DNA from: Methylococcaceae bacterium
GTDB taxonomy: Bacteria > Pseudomonadota > Gammaproteobacteria > Methylococcales > Methylomonadaceae
Direction: 5' to 3'
Assembly: GCA_013141375.1 (NCBI GenBank)
Contig: JABFRC010000260.1
Coordinates: 1-52,612 of the forward strand
Length of the DNA stretch: 52,612 bases
The notes under the pieces: generated by a model
The model's input: only the letters and a program-made list of their open reading frames with translations
What the model was told of the DNA's origin: nothing
Database searches by the model: none
Made by a program: the position numbers and the translations under genes
Part shown: in pieces, positions 1 to 8,548 of the stretch
Position numbering within the stretch: position 1 is the stretch's first letter
Layout of the letters: each line of letters starts with the position of its first letter

Positions 1-47
1 CCGGAGCGCGTCCCGCCGTCTATCACGGCACAGCTGGCCCCGGCTAT

Positions 48-476
48 TAACTGATGTTACGCGCAGCGTAACCAAAACTCCCGTATACCGCGCCGAGCAC
101 TGACGTTGGCATCGGGAATAGCCCGTAAGGGCACGGCATGGATGCCGTGCGTTGGCAATGGGGCAGGAGCCCCATTTGACAACCTCCGATGACAGCGGCA
201 GCGCGCAGGAAACAAGCGGTGTCCGGGCGGCCTGCTGACTCGCGCCTTCCGGGCGCTCGCACTTCGTGCGCCGTTGGCGTCCAAATCTGCTCCCGGCAGA
301 TTTGTCTTTGGATACTTTCTTTTCGACTGCAGGGATGCAGGAGGTAGAGCAACGCAGGAGCAGTTGCCGAGGCCGCGCAAAAGAAAGTATCTCGCCTTCG
401 GGTGCGAGAACCCGTTTCAAATTACGTCGCTTGCGACACAAGAATTTTTTAAATCTAAACTGCGTAACATCAGTTA
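48..476. mobile_element. Putative non-autonomous element bounded by 15-bp inverted repeats
   Basis: The ends are a perfect 15-bp inverted repeat: TAACTGATGTTACGC at 48-62 and its reverse complement GCGTAACATCAGTTA at 462-476. The roughly 400-bp interior encodes no convincing protein; short open frames exist on both strands but none has a good start or recognisable motif. It is GC-rich and contains an internal inverted repeat (GATACTTTCTTTT near 310 against AAAAGAAAGTATC near 376). I see no clear target-site duplication. A stretch at about 330-370 recurs, inverted, near 8373-8414. It could be a MITE-like element or a larger intergenic repeat. Bases 1-47 may hold the 3' end of an upstream gene, but the frame cannot be decided. 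Confidence 0.45.
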
Positions 477-614
477 TTAATTAAGGAAAAAACCTCAACC
501 TTAATGGTTTGTTCAGTTAGCAAGCGGTATCTTTCAAAATCCATGAACTTAAATAGCTTCATGGATTTCGATATGCATTACAGTAGCCCGATGAATAAAC
601 TCCAGGAAAATTCG

Positions 615-1718
615 ATGAAAAAATTTGTTGCAATTAGTCTCGCCTCTTTGCTGTTAGTGACAGCAGAGACCCATGCCGACCCACGCAGTATTCCGGTACA
701 AATCGATTACAGCTTTATCAAAAATGCGTTGATCAGCCAGGTTTACAAAGGCAATAATCACAGTGCTGAACTATGGAAAGACCGCCACGGTTGCGGCCAT
801 TTGACATTGTCCAACCCTAACCTAAGCGGCCAGCAAGGTCAGGTGCGCATGCTCAATGAGGTTGATGCGCTGGTCGGTACACATTTGGGTGGTCAATGTT
901 TAATCTTGCTGCAATGGAATGGAGTATTGGAAACACTGCAGCAACCCACACTCGATGCCAGTGGCGCCGTGCTTAAATTCCCGGTAACGCATGCCCAGGC
1001 TTTCGACCAGCAAGGCAACAGGCTGAACATCGAGAAGCTTCAAGACCTCATCAAACGCTTTGCCGAACCCCGGCTGGCCGAAGTTAAAATCGATCTAAAC
1101 GACTCGCGAAGGAATGTCGATCAAACACTGAATAAATTTTTGCCTCAAAACAATGTGGCAGAAGTTCACGCTTTGCTTGATTCACTTAAATTCAACCAAG
1201 TACAGGCGGGAGAAAAAGGCATCAAAGTAAAACTGCAATATGATGCCGCCAATAAGCGCGTCGAAAAAACACCCGCTCCGGTGTTAAATTCCGCCGAACA
1301 GCAACAATGGCAAACCTCCTGGCAGCAGTGGGATGCATTTTTTAGTAACGCCATCAAACAAGCTTCTGACAAAAGCAAATCGCCAGAGATTCGCGAAACA
1401 CTGACGGAGATCCTGCTGGATTCCCGCACTGCGGTACAGGCCGGCATAAAAGGTCAGACTAATGACGGTTCAGATCCGGTCAGGGTGTTTTTTACCGATA
1501 CCTGGGTCAGATTGGCGCCCATACTCAAAACCCTCGGCGATGATTTGCCAGGCCTGCAAGCGCTTAGATACTTAACCTTTCTCGATGCTACCGACGTGAT
1601 CCACGAACTCGAAAACATCGGTGCGCCGGTGGGCCTGGAAATTTCTTCAGAAGGCTTGCGGCGTTTGGCTCGGATGGTGATAGCCAAGCAAGCAACACAA
1701 GCTAAGACAAGTCCTTAG
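615..1718 (+). CDS. Secreted protein of unknown function (367 aa)
   Basis: I do not recognise the family. The chosen ATG at 615 follows AGGAAA by about eight bases and begins a clear Sec signal peptide (lysines, then a leucine-rich core, cut near residue 22). The same frame stays open back to 504, but that extension would put about 37 residues before the signal peptide, so it is rejected. The mature protein is mixed alpha/beta in character, has two cysteines in the first third, and has a glutamine- and alanine-rich middle consistent with helices. There is no lipobox and no internal membrane segment. It stands alone between the inverted-repeat element and an AT-rich gap, on the same strand as the secreted redox genes downstream, and is probably periplasmic. 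Confidence 0.7.
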   Translation: MKKFVAISLASLLLVTAETHADPRSIPVQIDYSFIKNALISQVYKGNNHSAELWKDRHGCGHLTLSNPNLSGQQGQVRMLNEVDALVGTHLGGQCLILLQWNGVLETLQQPTLDASGAVLKFPVTHAQAFDQQGNRLNIEKLQDLIKRFAEPRLAEVKIDLNDSRRNVDQTLNKFLPQNNVAEVHALLDSLKFNQVQAGEKGIKVKLQYDAANKRVEKTPAPVLNSAEQQQWQTSWQQWDAFFSNAIKQASDKSKSPEIRETLTEILLDSRTAVQAGIKGQTNDGSDPVRVFFTDTWVRLAPILKTLGDDLPGLQALRYLTFLDATDVIHELENIGAPVGLEISSEGLRRLARMVIAKQATQAKTSP

Positions 1719-2268
1719 AGATGCGCTGAACAAATCGATTTCGTTCATGACGCTCTCGGCTATTGCTTGCCGAGAGCGTGTCGAAGGCTTTAATCAGCGA
1801 TTCATTAGGTTTGTAAATGCAGATGCATTTAAGTTCAGTCAGCTGTAAATCAGTGAAAACCAAGTCAATTGACATGAATTAATGAGCTATATAACACAGT
1901 TTAATTAAAAGAATCGGTGTTGCGGCGACTTAATGTGGTGTGGCTGCAATAATAATCGTAAAGAATACGAATTATTTTTTAAAATTTTTCTTGTTGGAAA
2001 GCATGCTTATTTTTGTTTTGAAAACAGTTTGTTAAAGCCTTTTATCTAAAAAATATCGATATTATTCTCCTATTCGATACACCCTATTTGCGCCAAATTG
2101 CAGGCATCTTCCATTTCCAGGTATAAATATTGCTTATTTATTGCTGGTCTTATTGCACGAAAAGAATTAGCAATTGCTGATATTTAAGCGGCGCTGCTGA
2201 TTCTATCTTCGGTAAGTACGAGTTTTTTCGTGCATCAAGGCAATTATAATAATCAGAGGAATTTTTCT
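1719..2268. other. AT-rich intergenic region with a hairpin repeat
   Basis: No gene is seen in these 550 bases. Just after the upstream gene, an 11-bp stem ACGCTCTCGGC / GCCGAGAGCGT around an 8-base loop (about 1751-1780) could end transcription or be a dispersed repeat. The preceding TGAACAAATCGATTTCG is nearly the same as the reverse complement of sequence near 11325-11343. A TTGACA at 1869 with TATAA-like sequence near 1890 is a possible but poorly spaced sigma-70 promoter. Beyond that the region is AT-rich with no motif I can name. Confidence 0.4.
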
Positions 2269-5200
2269 ATGACTGCATTTAAATCATTGCCAAACGCGCT
2301 GAAATTATCGGCGTTGATGGCAATCTATTTTGCAACCGGGCAGGTTGCATTTGCCGCGCCCAAGCCCGCGATCAGCAAGCTTGCTTATAATATTGCTACG
2401 CATACGCTTGACGTGTCGGGCAAAGCAACGACTGCTGTGAACTTATATGATGCCGGAGCGGATCAATGGTTGGCATCGGCAACGCCGGTCAACGGCAAAT
2501 TCAGTTTCTCGCTAGCCGACTTGCCGGTTAAGCCGTGTTCAGTCAGATTGGAAGCTGGTGGTGCTTCGGTAGTGGGCAAGCTTGCGAAAACGCCCGGCTG
2601 CCTCAAAGGTGACTTGCCGCCAATTTGTAAGATCGACACTCCCAGCGCCGATCAGGTCATCAAGTTTGGGGAAACGCTTAACTTTAGTGGTTCTGCAACA
2701 GATCCTGACGGCACCTTGTTAAATTATGAATGGGACTTCGGCGGCGGAGCATCCGCGCGTCCAACCACATCTTCTGCCGGCAATATCAAATTTGATGCGC
2801 GTGATAATACCGCTTACATCGTTAGCTTTATTGCCACTGATTTAAGCGGGCGTCGTTGCGCTGATCATGTCAATGTCACGGTAGGAACACCACCGACAGC
2901 ACCAGCCAAAGTGCCGGAACAAGCCAAGGCGGCAAATGGTGCAGACAGCTCAGAACATGTGGTATTACCGTTTACACCTTTTAGTATGGAATTTCATGAC
3001 CTGACTTATAAAGGCATGTCGCAGATGTACCCGGTAAGTTGGTTAAATGCGGTGGTACTTAAAAAAGGTTCTGTAGGTGCGAAAGATAAGCCAGCATTTT
3101 TGAAAAAAAATGATGTTCAATTAAGCTTTACAGCAGCATCCAACCCCCGAGACCCTGTCGGTTTCGGATCAATCAACTCAACCAGTCAAAATTACCCGGT
3201 CAACAAAGCGTATAGCGCGGCAAGCATCAAAAAGACCGATTACTTTGATCCTTGCGAATATACCGGTGAGACTTACAAAGACAGTAAAGTTACCATTAGA
3301 GGTGAGGAACTGGGAGTAGCTGCAGGGTCTAATCATCCGATTACTAAAGCGTCATGCAGTTTTGGCGTGTTTGGTAAATTTGATGTTGCGAAAACGGAAA
3401 AAACTTTTGGTGCGGTCGAAATATTGCCGGATGAAGGTCAACAATTCTACGATCCTGCGCCTTGGTCAAGATGGGACGAGGTACCGCCAGGATCAGATAA
3501 CTGGGTGCAAACTTTTTTTGGCTACAATGAGCCCAATGGGGTGGCGATGCCTGGCGTTACCGACCCATATAAGGTTAATGAGCCCCAGGCTTTTAATGCT
3601 TTCGATGCCGACAAGAATATATTCGCTGCAAATGGTATTGCTTTATTCCCAACCGATGATCAGGGTCGCCATAACGCTTATCCTGTTATGAGAGTGCAGG
3701 CGGAAGCAGACGGTAAAGTCTTGGCAACCGGTGATGCAGTGATGGGAGTAAGTACCGAGTTTAACTGTGCGGAATGTCATACTTACGGCAAAATTGGTGC
3801 CGATCAAGCGGTTTACAACAAACTTAAGACTGATGTCGAAGCCAGCACAGCGGGAAGTCCTTTAGAAAAATACAAGCCATTCGTTGACCATATTCCCCAA
3901 TTTGTTAAACCCGAAGATATCGATCCAGTACGTAAAGCTGAGCGTGATGTCATTGAACAAGCGGCCATGTTGAATGTGGCTGAGCTCCATGATTTTATCT
4001 ATGGCTTTGCTAGAATCCTTAATACTGTCAATAAGCCATGGCCAGCTGATGGCATTACACTGATGAGTTATACCAACGGCACCCCCAATTCCTGTGGGGC
4101 CTATTGTCATCGTTCCGATCCTAAGGTTAATGAAACTTGGGGGCCAATGACAGTTGGACTTACCAATGATAAAGGAGAAGTAAAAATCGGTCTTGCTGGA
4201 GCGTGCCCGGAATATTCCAACTCCATGCATAACACGCATGGAAGAATGTTAGGCAAACTTAATGCAGATTTCACGGGCAGTATTGAGCGTGATTCTGTAG
4301 ATCAGTCCTTTAAAATGGCAGACTTAACAAAGAAAGCGGATCCTTTGCATCCCTTCTTGTTGGAAGTTAAAGATTCCGGTACTCCGGAATCCAGCTGTCT
4401 TTTTTGTCATCAGGGTAAACAGGATAAATACCAACGTGACGTAATGACGTCTGCAGGCGTCAACTGTATAGATTGTCATGGAGACATGGCTGTCCTTGCT
4501 GGCGGATCGGCGATGGCAACTCGTTCTACCGGTCCGAATGACTCCATCAATCCACCCGATAATAATGGCACGACCAGTTTTGAACATTTGCCGCGTCATT
4601 CCTATCGGGATGGTTTGCCAAGTTGCGCCTCTTGTCATAGCGGTATAGGCGAAGAACCGGTGTTGCGTCGGAGTTACGATATGACCACGGGCAAATTCAA
4701 TATTTTAGCTGCAAAAAACGAACGATTTGCAGAAAATCTGACGCCTAGAATAACGGATGAAGTGCTGCCGAATTCGAATAACACGTTTAAACCAGTTGAA
4801 GTCGAAAAAGATGGTAAATCCTGTCCGCCAGGCACCTTCTCGGACACATTGGCATCAGGAAAAAATGTCTGCGAAAGAGGTATATTCAGAAACAGTCTGG
4901 ATCATCATGCCAAACTGCCTTGTTCAAGTTGCCACGGGCCTACGCATGCGATTTGGCCAAATCCGGACCCTTATGCCAATGACAACGTGACGGCGATGCA
5001 ATTGCAAGGTCACACCGGCACTATTTTGGAATGTACTGCTTGCCATACCAAAGATGCCTTTAATAAAGTGGATAGCATTGGTAGCACGGTGAATTATCCG
5101 GATAAAGCAGGCAATCCAACAATTTTGGCCGGTCCCCATAATACCCATCCGATTAATGATCCGAATTGGGTCAACAAAGACGGTGGTTTCCATAACCAAT

Positions 5201-5406
5201 GGGCCAAAAAACCAGGTTTGGATGGCGAAGACCAATGCGCTGCTTGCCATGGCAAAGACCATAAAGGTACGCGCTTGTCGAAAACACCGGTGGATCGTGT
5301 GTTGACGGCCGGCAAGACCATGAAGTTTAAACAAATCACGGTTAAAGCCGGTACGCCGATTGGCTGTGATTTGTGTCATGACGTGGCGCAAAGCTTTAAA
5401 AAATAA
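2269..5406 (+). CDS. Exported nine-heme cytochrome c with PKD domain
   Basis: A large exported electron-transfer protein (1045 aa). ATG 2269 follows AGAGGA and begins a Sec signal peptide. After an Ig-like N-terminal part, a PKD-type domain spans about residues 115-205 (it contains YEWDFGGG). A further non-heme region reaches about residue 495. The C-terminal half has nine heme-binding sites starting at C500, C609, C710, C733, C786, C885, C922, C990 and C1033. Eight are CXXCH; the one at C609 is CXXXCH (CGAYCH), an uncommon variant. No lipobox or C-terminal anchor is visible, so it may be periplasmic or surface-exposed. It heads a run of secreted genes and is followed by a beta-propeller gene 125 bp later. 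A role in extracellular or periplasmic electron transfer is inferred; the electron donor and acceptor are unknown. Confidence 0.88.
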   Translation: MTAFKSLPNALKLSALMAIYFATGQVAFAAPKPAISKLAYNIATHTLDVSGKATTAVNLYDAGADQWLASATPVNGKFSFSLADLPVKPCSVRLEAGGASVVGKLAKTPGCLKGDLPPICKIDTPSADQVIKFGETLNFSGSATDPDGTLLNYEWDFGGGASARPTTSSAGNIKFDARDNTAYIVSFIATDLSGRRCADHVNVTVGTPPTAPAKVPEQAKAANGADSSEHVVLPFTPFSMEFHDLTYKGMSQMYPVSWLNAVVLKKGSVGAKDKPAFLKKNDVQLSFTAASNPRDPVGFGSINSTSQNYPVNKAYSAASIKKTDYFDPCEYTGETYKDSKVTIRGEELGVAAGSNHPITKASCSFGVFGKFDVAKTEKTFGAVEILPDEGQQFYDPAPWSRWDEVPPGSDNWVQTFFGYNEPNGVAMPGVTDPYKVNEPQAFNAFDADKNIFAANGIALFPTDDQGRHNAYPVMRVQAEADGKVLATGDAVMGVSTEFNCAECHTYGKIGADQAVYNKLKTDVEASTAGSPLEKYKPFVDHIPQFVKPEDIDPVRKAERDVIEQAAMLNVAELHDFIYGFARILNTVNKPWPADGITLMSYTNGTPNSCGAYCHRSDPKVNETWGPMTVGLTNDKGEVKIGLAGACPEYSNSMHNTHGRMLGKLNADFTGSIERDSVDQSFKMADLTKKADPLHPFLLEVKDSGTPESSCLFCHQGKQDKYQRDVMTSAGVNCIDCHGDMAVLAGGSAMATRSTGPNDSINPPDNNGTTSFEHLPRHSYRDGLPSCASCHSGIGEEPVLRRSYDMTTGKFNILAAKNERFAENLTPRITDEVLPNSNNTFKPVEVEKDGKSCPPGTFSDTLASGKNVCERGIFRNSLDHHAKLPCSSCHGPTHAIWPNPDPYANDNVTAMQLQGHTGTILECTACHTKDAFNKVDSIGSTVNYPDKAGNPTILAGPHNTHPINDPNWVNKDGGFHNQWAKKPGLDGEDQCAACHGKDHKGTRLSKTPVDRVLTAGKTMKFKQITVKAGTPIGCDLCHDVAQSFKK

Positions 5407-5415
5407 GTTCGTAGG

Positions 5416-5439
5416 GTGGGCACCTTTTTGGGTGCCCAC
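5416..5439. repeat. GTGGGCACC palindrome (copy 1)
   Basis: A 9-bp perfect stem, GTGGGCACC / GGTGCCCAC, with a short T-rich loop lies just after the nine-heme cytochrome gene. A second copy of the same design lies at 43670-43694 after the cytochrome c gene of the oxidase operon. There is no strong U-tract after the stem, so this is more likely a dispersed intergenic palindrome than a classical terminator, though it may reduce read-through. Confidence 0.6.
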
Positions 5440-5531
5440 ATGGAATCAGGCAATGAGTGGTGGGCAGAACAACGATGTCCACCCTCCTGCTTGAACTACC
5501 TATCTTCAGACCTAAACAACAGGTGAATTAC

Positions 5532-6632
5532 ATGATAAAAATACCAACCAAGCTGATAACACTGTCGGCTTTGATTGCAGCACAATGCGCATTGTCGATA
5601 GTCTGGGCGGCGACTCCCGGTCGCGTCGTAGTGGCTAACCGCACCTCCGGTACGCTGTCCATCATTGATGAAAATACCGATACCTTGATTCGTAACGTTT
5701 CTGTTGCCGGTAAGTTTGCGCGTCCGCCTGAACCGATGTACGTCAACTATTCGGCCAAATACAATCGTTTATTGGTCAATGACCGGGCCAACAAACAGAT
5801 CATTGCACTGGATGCCGATACCTACCATATCATCAACGCCGTGCCGGCGGGTAAAGGCGCGTTTCACATGTGGACAGATGGCGTCGGCAAGCAGACGTGG
5901 TCAGTCAATGACGTTGATAAAACCTTCACCGTCATTAATCCCGGCACTTTACAAGTCTTGAAAACCATCCCCATCCCGGCCGATCTAAAAGAGAAGGGCG
6001 GCAAACCTCACGATATTCTTTTGGACAAAGCTGGTAAATGGGCGATTACCACGATTGTAGGCGTTGGTGCAGCCACTGACCCTGACTATGTCGTGCAGTA
6101 CAGCACCAAAACCTTCAAGGAAATCGCTCGTAAGGAGGTAGGTAAAGATCCGCATGTCGGCGTATTAAACGATGGCAAGCTGCTGTTTGTGCCTACTCAA
6201 AATGCCAGTAAAGTCTATGTGATGGATCCCAATAAAAAATTGGCGCTTCTTAAAACTCTGGATATTCCCGGTGCGCATGGTGCGGCCTGGACACCCAATG
6301 GTCACTTCTTTTACACCAGCAACCTGCCGAAAGCGGCAGCAGCAGATGGTAATAAAGACATGCTCTGGGCGATCAACACCCAAACCCAAGAGATTGCCGG
6401 ATCTACAGCATTTCCGAGTCTGGAAGGATTGCAGCCGGCGCATAACCTCACCATCAATGCGGATGGCAGCAAACTGTACCTGACCCATTCCGGACATGAG
6501 CCGGGATCGGTTGAAGGTGATGTGACGGTTTACACTATTTCTGACAGCAGCCCGATTCCAGTGTTTACAGGCAAAGCCATAGGCGTGGGCCTCAACCCCT
6601 TCGGCATCGGTTATATTCCGCCACATAAGTAA
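5532..6632 (+). CDS. Secreted YVTN-type beta-propeller protein
   Basis: A 366-residue exported protein. ATG 5532 follows AGGTGA and opens a Sec signal peptide of about 26 residues; the frame extends upstream to 5457 but without signal-peptide character. The mature protein is built of repeated beta-blades of the YVTN/YncE type, for example VVANRTSGTLSIIDENTDTL near the start, ending in a PFGIGYIPPHK tail. Such propellers bind partners, cofactors or metals; no heme motif is present. It lies between the nine-heme cytochrome and the PKD/Ig-like gene (15-bp gap to the latter) and is probably co-transcribed with them. The large multicopper oxidase at 45795 is likewise followed by a propeller gene, which suggests a recurring partnership. 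The specific function is not known. Confidence 0.85.
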   Translation: MIKIPTKLITLSALIAAQCALSIVWAATPGRVVVANRTSGTLSIIDENTDTLIRNVSVAGKFARPPEPMYVNYSAKYNRLLVNDRANKQIIALDADTYHIINAVPAGKGAFHMWTDGVGKQTWSVNDVDKTFTVINPGTLQVLKTIPIPADLKEKGGKPHDILLDKAGKWAITTIVGVGAATDPDYVVQYSTKTFKEIARKEVGKDPHVGVLNDGKLLFVPTQNASKVYVMDPNKKLALLKTLDIPGAHGAAWTPNGHFFYTSNLPKAAAADGNKDMLWAINTQTQEIAGSTAFPSLEGLQPAHNLTINADGSKLYLTHSGHEPGSVEGDVTVYTISDSSPIPVFTGKAIGVGLNPFGIGYIPPHK

Positions 6633-6647
6633 AACTATTCGAAGAAC

Positions 6648-7772
6648 ATGAAAACGCTTTCCGGCAGATTTTTACAATCCTCTTTGAACGACATGGCTTC
6701 TGCAACGTTGTTTGAAAAGGTGTGTGGCATCAGGCGCTTATTGCTTGTCTGCTTAGTGACAATGCTGCCGGTGGCTAATGTTGATGCCCTGGATTTAGGC
6801 AAACAACTTTCGGCCCAGTTGGATGAAAAACCTGTCTATGACCCGGCCAGCAAAGAGTTTGTCTGGGCTGGGATGTTACGAAATATTACCCATCAGGCTG
6901 TCAATGCACCGGTTGCCTTGGTCGTGGACAGCCTGTTACCAGCGGATACAACGATTACTCTGCAACAAAGTGATGGCTTAGTGCCGGAAGGCTCTGCCTA
7001 TACGGTGATCTTAAAACAAGGCGCCATTGAAGCGGATTCGGAAGTGCGCTTTTTTGTCCATTTTGCCTTTGCCAATCCGGTCAGTGCCCTGGCGGGTGAG
7101 GCATTGGAAAAGGTAGTCGTCAAGACTTTAAAGTCGCCACAGCTTGCCCAACCAAATTTTCAATTTAACTACCATCTGGCAAAAATACCTGCTGGTAATC
7201 AGCGTCCCATAGCCAATGCGTCTATCAGCCAGAGTGGCCCGGTAGGCTCAGAATTTAGTTTTGATGGTTCAACATCCAGTGATGCTGATCAGCACGGCTT
7301 GAGTTATGTCTGGAAAATTACCGGCAGACCCAATGGCAGCATTGCCCAATTGCAAAACTTCACAACAGCCAAACCCTCAATTTTTCCGGATATTCCAGGT
7401 GAATACAGGGTGAGTTTAGTTGTTAACGATGGATATTTTGATAGTGCTCCTGATGAAGTAAGCATTTATGTGGAAACTGATGGTACGGTCAATCGCAGTC
7501 CGATTATTAGTTCCTCAGCCGCTGGCTCAGGAACGGCGACTCGGGAGTATTCCTATCCGGTGATTGCCGGAGATGCGGATGGTGATCAATTAACCTATAC
7601 ATTATCCAAAGCACCGGTGGGCATGTCGATTACAGCTGGCGGCGTTATTCAATGGAAAGTTGCCAACTCACCTCATGAACATATTCCCGTCGAGGTTGAG
7701 GTCAGTGATGGCCGGGGTGGTATAGCGGTCCAAAAATTCAGCATTCATATCATGCCTTGCACCTGTATTTAG
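6648..7772 (+). CDS. Exported PKD/Ig-like domain protein
   Basis: A 374-residue protein with a hydrophobic export segment at about residues 29-48, preceded by an unusually long N-terminal tail; an internal ATG at 6693 would give a more typical signal peptide. After an unassigned beta-rich domain comes a PKD domain (about residues 185-275, with SSDADQHGLSYVWKI and GEYRVSLVVNDG), then a cadherin/He-PIG-like Ig domain (about 280-370, with DADGDQLTYTLSKAPVGM). These folds mediate adhesion or protein-protein contact at the cell surface. It follows the beta-propeller gene by 15 bp and ends 2 bp before the next start, so translation is probably coupled. It is likely a structural partner of the secreted redox proteins (inference). 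Confidence 0.8.
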   Translation: MKTLSGRFLQSSLNDMASATLFEKVCGIRRLLLVCLVTMLPVANVDALDLGKQLSAQLDEKPVYDPASKEFVWAGMLRNITHQAVNAPVALVVDSLLPADTTITLQQSDGLVPEGSAYTVILKQGAIEADSEVRFFVHFAFANPVSALAGEALEKVVVKTLKSPQLAQPNFQFNYHLAKIPAGNQRPIANASISQSGPVGSEFSFDGSTSSDADQHGLSYVWKITGRPNGSIAQLQNFTTAKPSIFPDIPGEYRVSLVVNDGYFDSAPDEVSIYVETDGTVNRSPIISSSAAGSGTATREYSYPVIAGDADGDQLTYTLSKAPVGMSITAGGVIQWKVANSPHEHIPVEVEVSDGRGGIAVQKFSIHIMPCTCI

Positions 7773-7774
7773 TT

Positions 7775-8302
7775 ATGCATTCATTTAACTATTCTAATTT
7801 TCGTCCGAGATCGTTTTTGCTGGCACTGTTGCTCAGTAGTTTTTCATTTACCACTTGCGCTGATATTACCGGGCAATGGAATTTAGCCGGAACATTGCGG
7901 GTCGATAGTAAGCTGGCCGGAAAGGCAGTGACACTCAAAAAGCCCAACCAAATCTTGCTCGCTGATTTTACCAACAATGAGATGCTGCCTCGGGTTGTGT
8001 TCAGCAGTAATGCGCTGGAATTATCCGGGCAGTGGCTTGAAGCAAAGTCGACTTACCAAATTAATTCAGATGCTGTGTCAGTGCGTGGGCTTTTACGCGT
8101 GATCGAAAAAGATCTTCGGGTTCGATCAGGGATTGAGGTGAGTCTGGAGGAGGATAAGGTCAACTTTACCGGCAAAAAACGCAAAGACGGAAAATTAGAC
8201 GGAAAATTATCAATCAAAGCCAAAGTTTTTTTACTGGGAGCCGCTGATAAAAAAGGGGCTTTAACCATAACGTATACATTTGTCGGCATTCGTAAAATAT
8301 AA
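7775..8302 (+). CDS. Small secreted protein, unknown function
   Basis: About 175 residues. The ATG at 7775, 2 bp after the preceding stop, is preferred; an in-frame TTG at 7757 also exists. A signal peptide of about 28 residues ends near FTTCADITG. The cysteine there does not sit in a good lipobox, so lipoprotein status is doubtful. The mature part starts ITGQWNLAGTLRVDSKL and looks like a small beta-barrel or beta-sandwich with alternating hydrophobic residues and many lysines toward the C terminus. I do not recognise a family. Its tight coupling to the PKD/Ig-like gene suggests a shared assembly role. Confidence 0.7.
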   Translation: MHSFNYSNFRPRSFLLALLLSSFSFTTCADITGQWNLAGTLRVDSKLAGKAVTLKKPNQILLADFTNNEMLPRVVFSSNALELSGQWLEAKSTYQINSDAVSVRGLLRVIEKDLRVRSGIEVSLEEDKVNFTGKKRKDGKLDGKLSIKAKVFLLGAADKKGALTITYTFVGIRKI

Positions 8303-8548
8303 AAATGCAGGATGGTTCGAACGCAGCGAAACCCATCGCATTTGGTGATATTTATGATGGGTTTCACTGAGCTCTCGGCAACTGCTCCATGCGTTGCTCT
8401 ATCCCCAGCATCCATGCCGTCGTACCCATCCTGCGAGACTGTTCGACTTATACCTCTTGCATGCCCGGTACAGCGGTGCAGGCTCTCCAAACAGTCGTAC
8501 CCGTTCTCTAGACCATACAACAATAACGAAAATCAGGAAATTAAGCGC
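8303..8548. repeat. Intergenic palindromic repeat region before the haloperoxidase gene
   Basis: These 246 bases hold nested inverted repeats. An outer pair pairs a GCAGGATGG-type arm (from about 8307) with CCATCCTGC near 8425. An inner pair is AAACCCATC (8329-8337) with GATGGGTTT (8355-8363). Within it, 8373-8414 matches, in reverse orientation, a stretch at about 330-370 inside the element near the left edge. The open frame of the following gene extends through this repeat, but it is treated as untranslated because a good start with signal peptide lies at 8549. Confidence 0.55.

Noticed and set aside
47-484. Several open frames of 68-107 codons on both strands near the left edge
   Set aside because: They overlap each other inside the inverted-repeat element, lack starts with ribosome binding sites, and show arginine-rich low-quality composition typical of GC-rich non-coding sequence.
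2269-5406. Octaheme nitrite/hydroxylamine-type enzyme
   Set aside because: There are nine sites with irregular spacing, no CXXCK site seen, and a long non-heme half with a PKD domain, so a catalytic nitrogen-cycle assignment is not supported.
8312-8548. N-terminal extension of the haloperoxidase open frame
   Set aside because: It would place about 79 residues before a good signal peptide and runs through a palindromic repeat.
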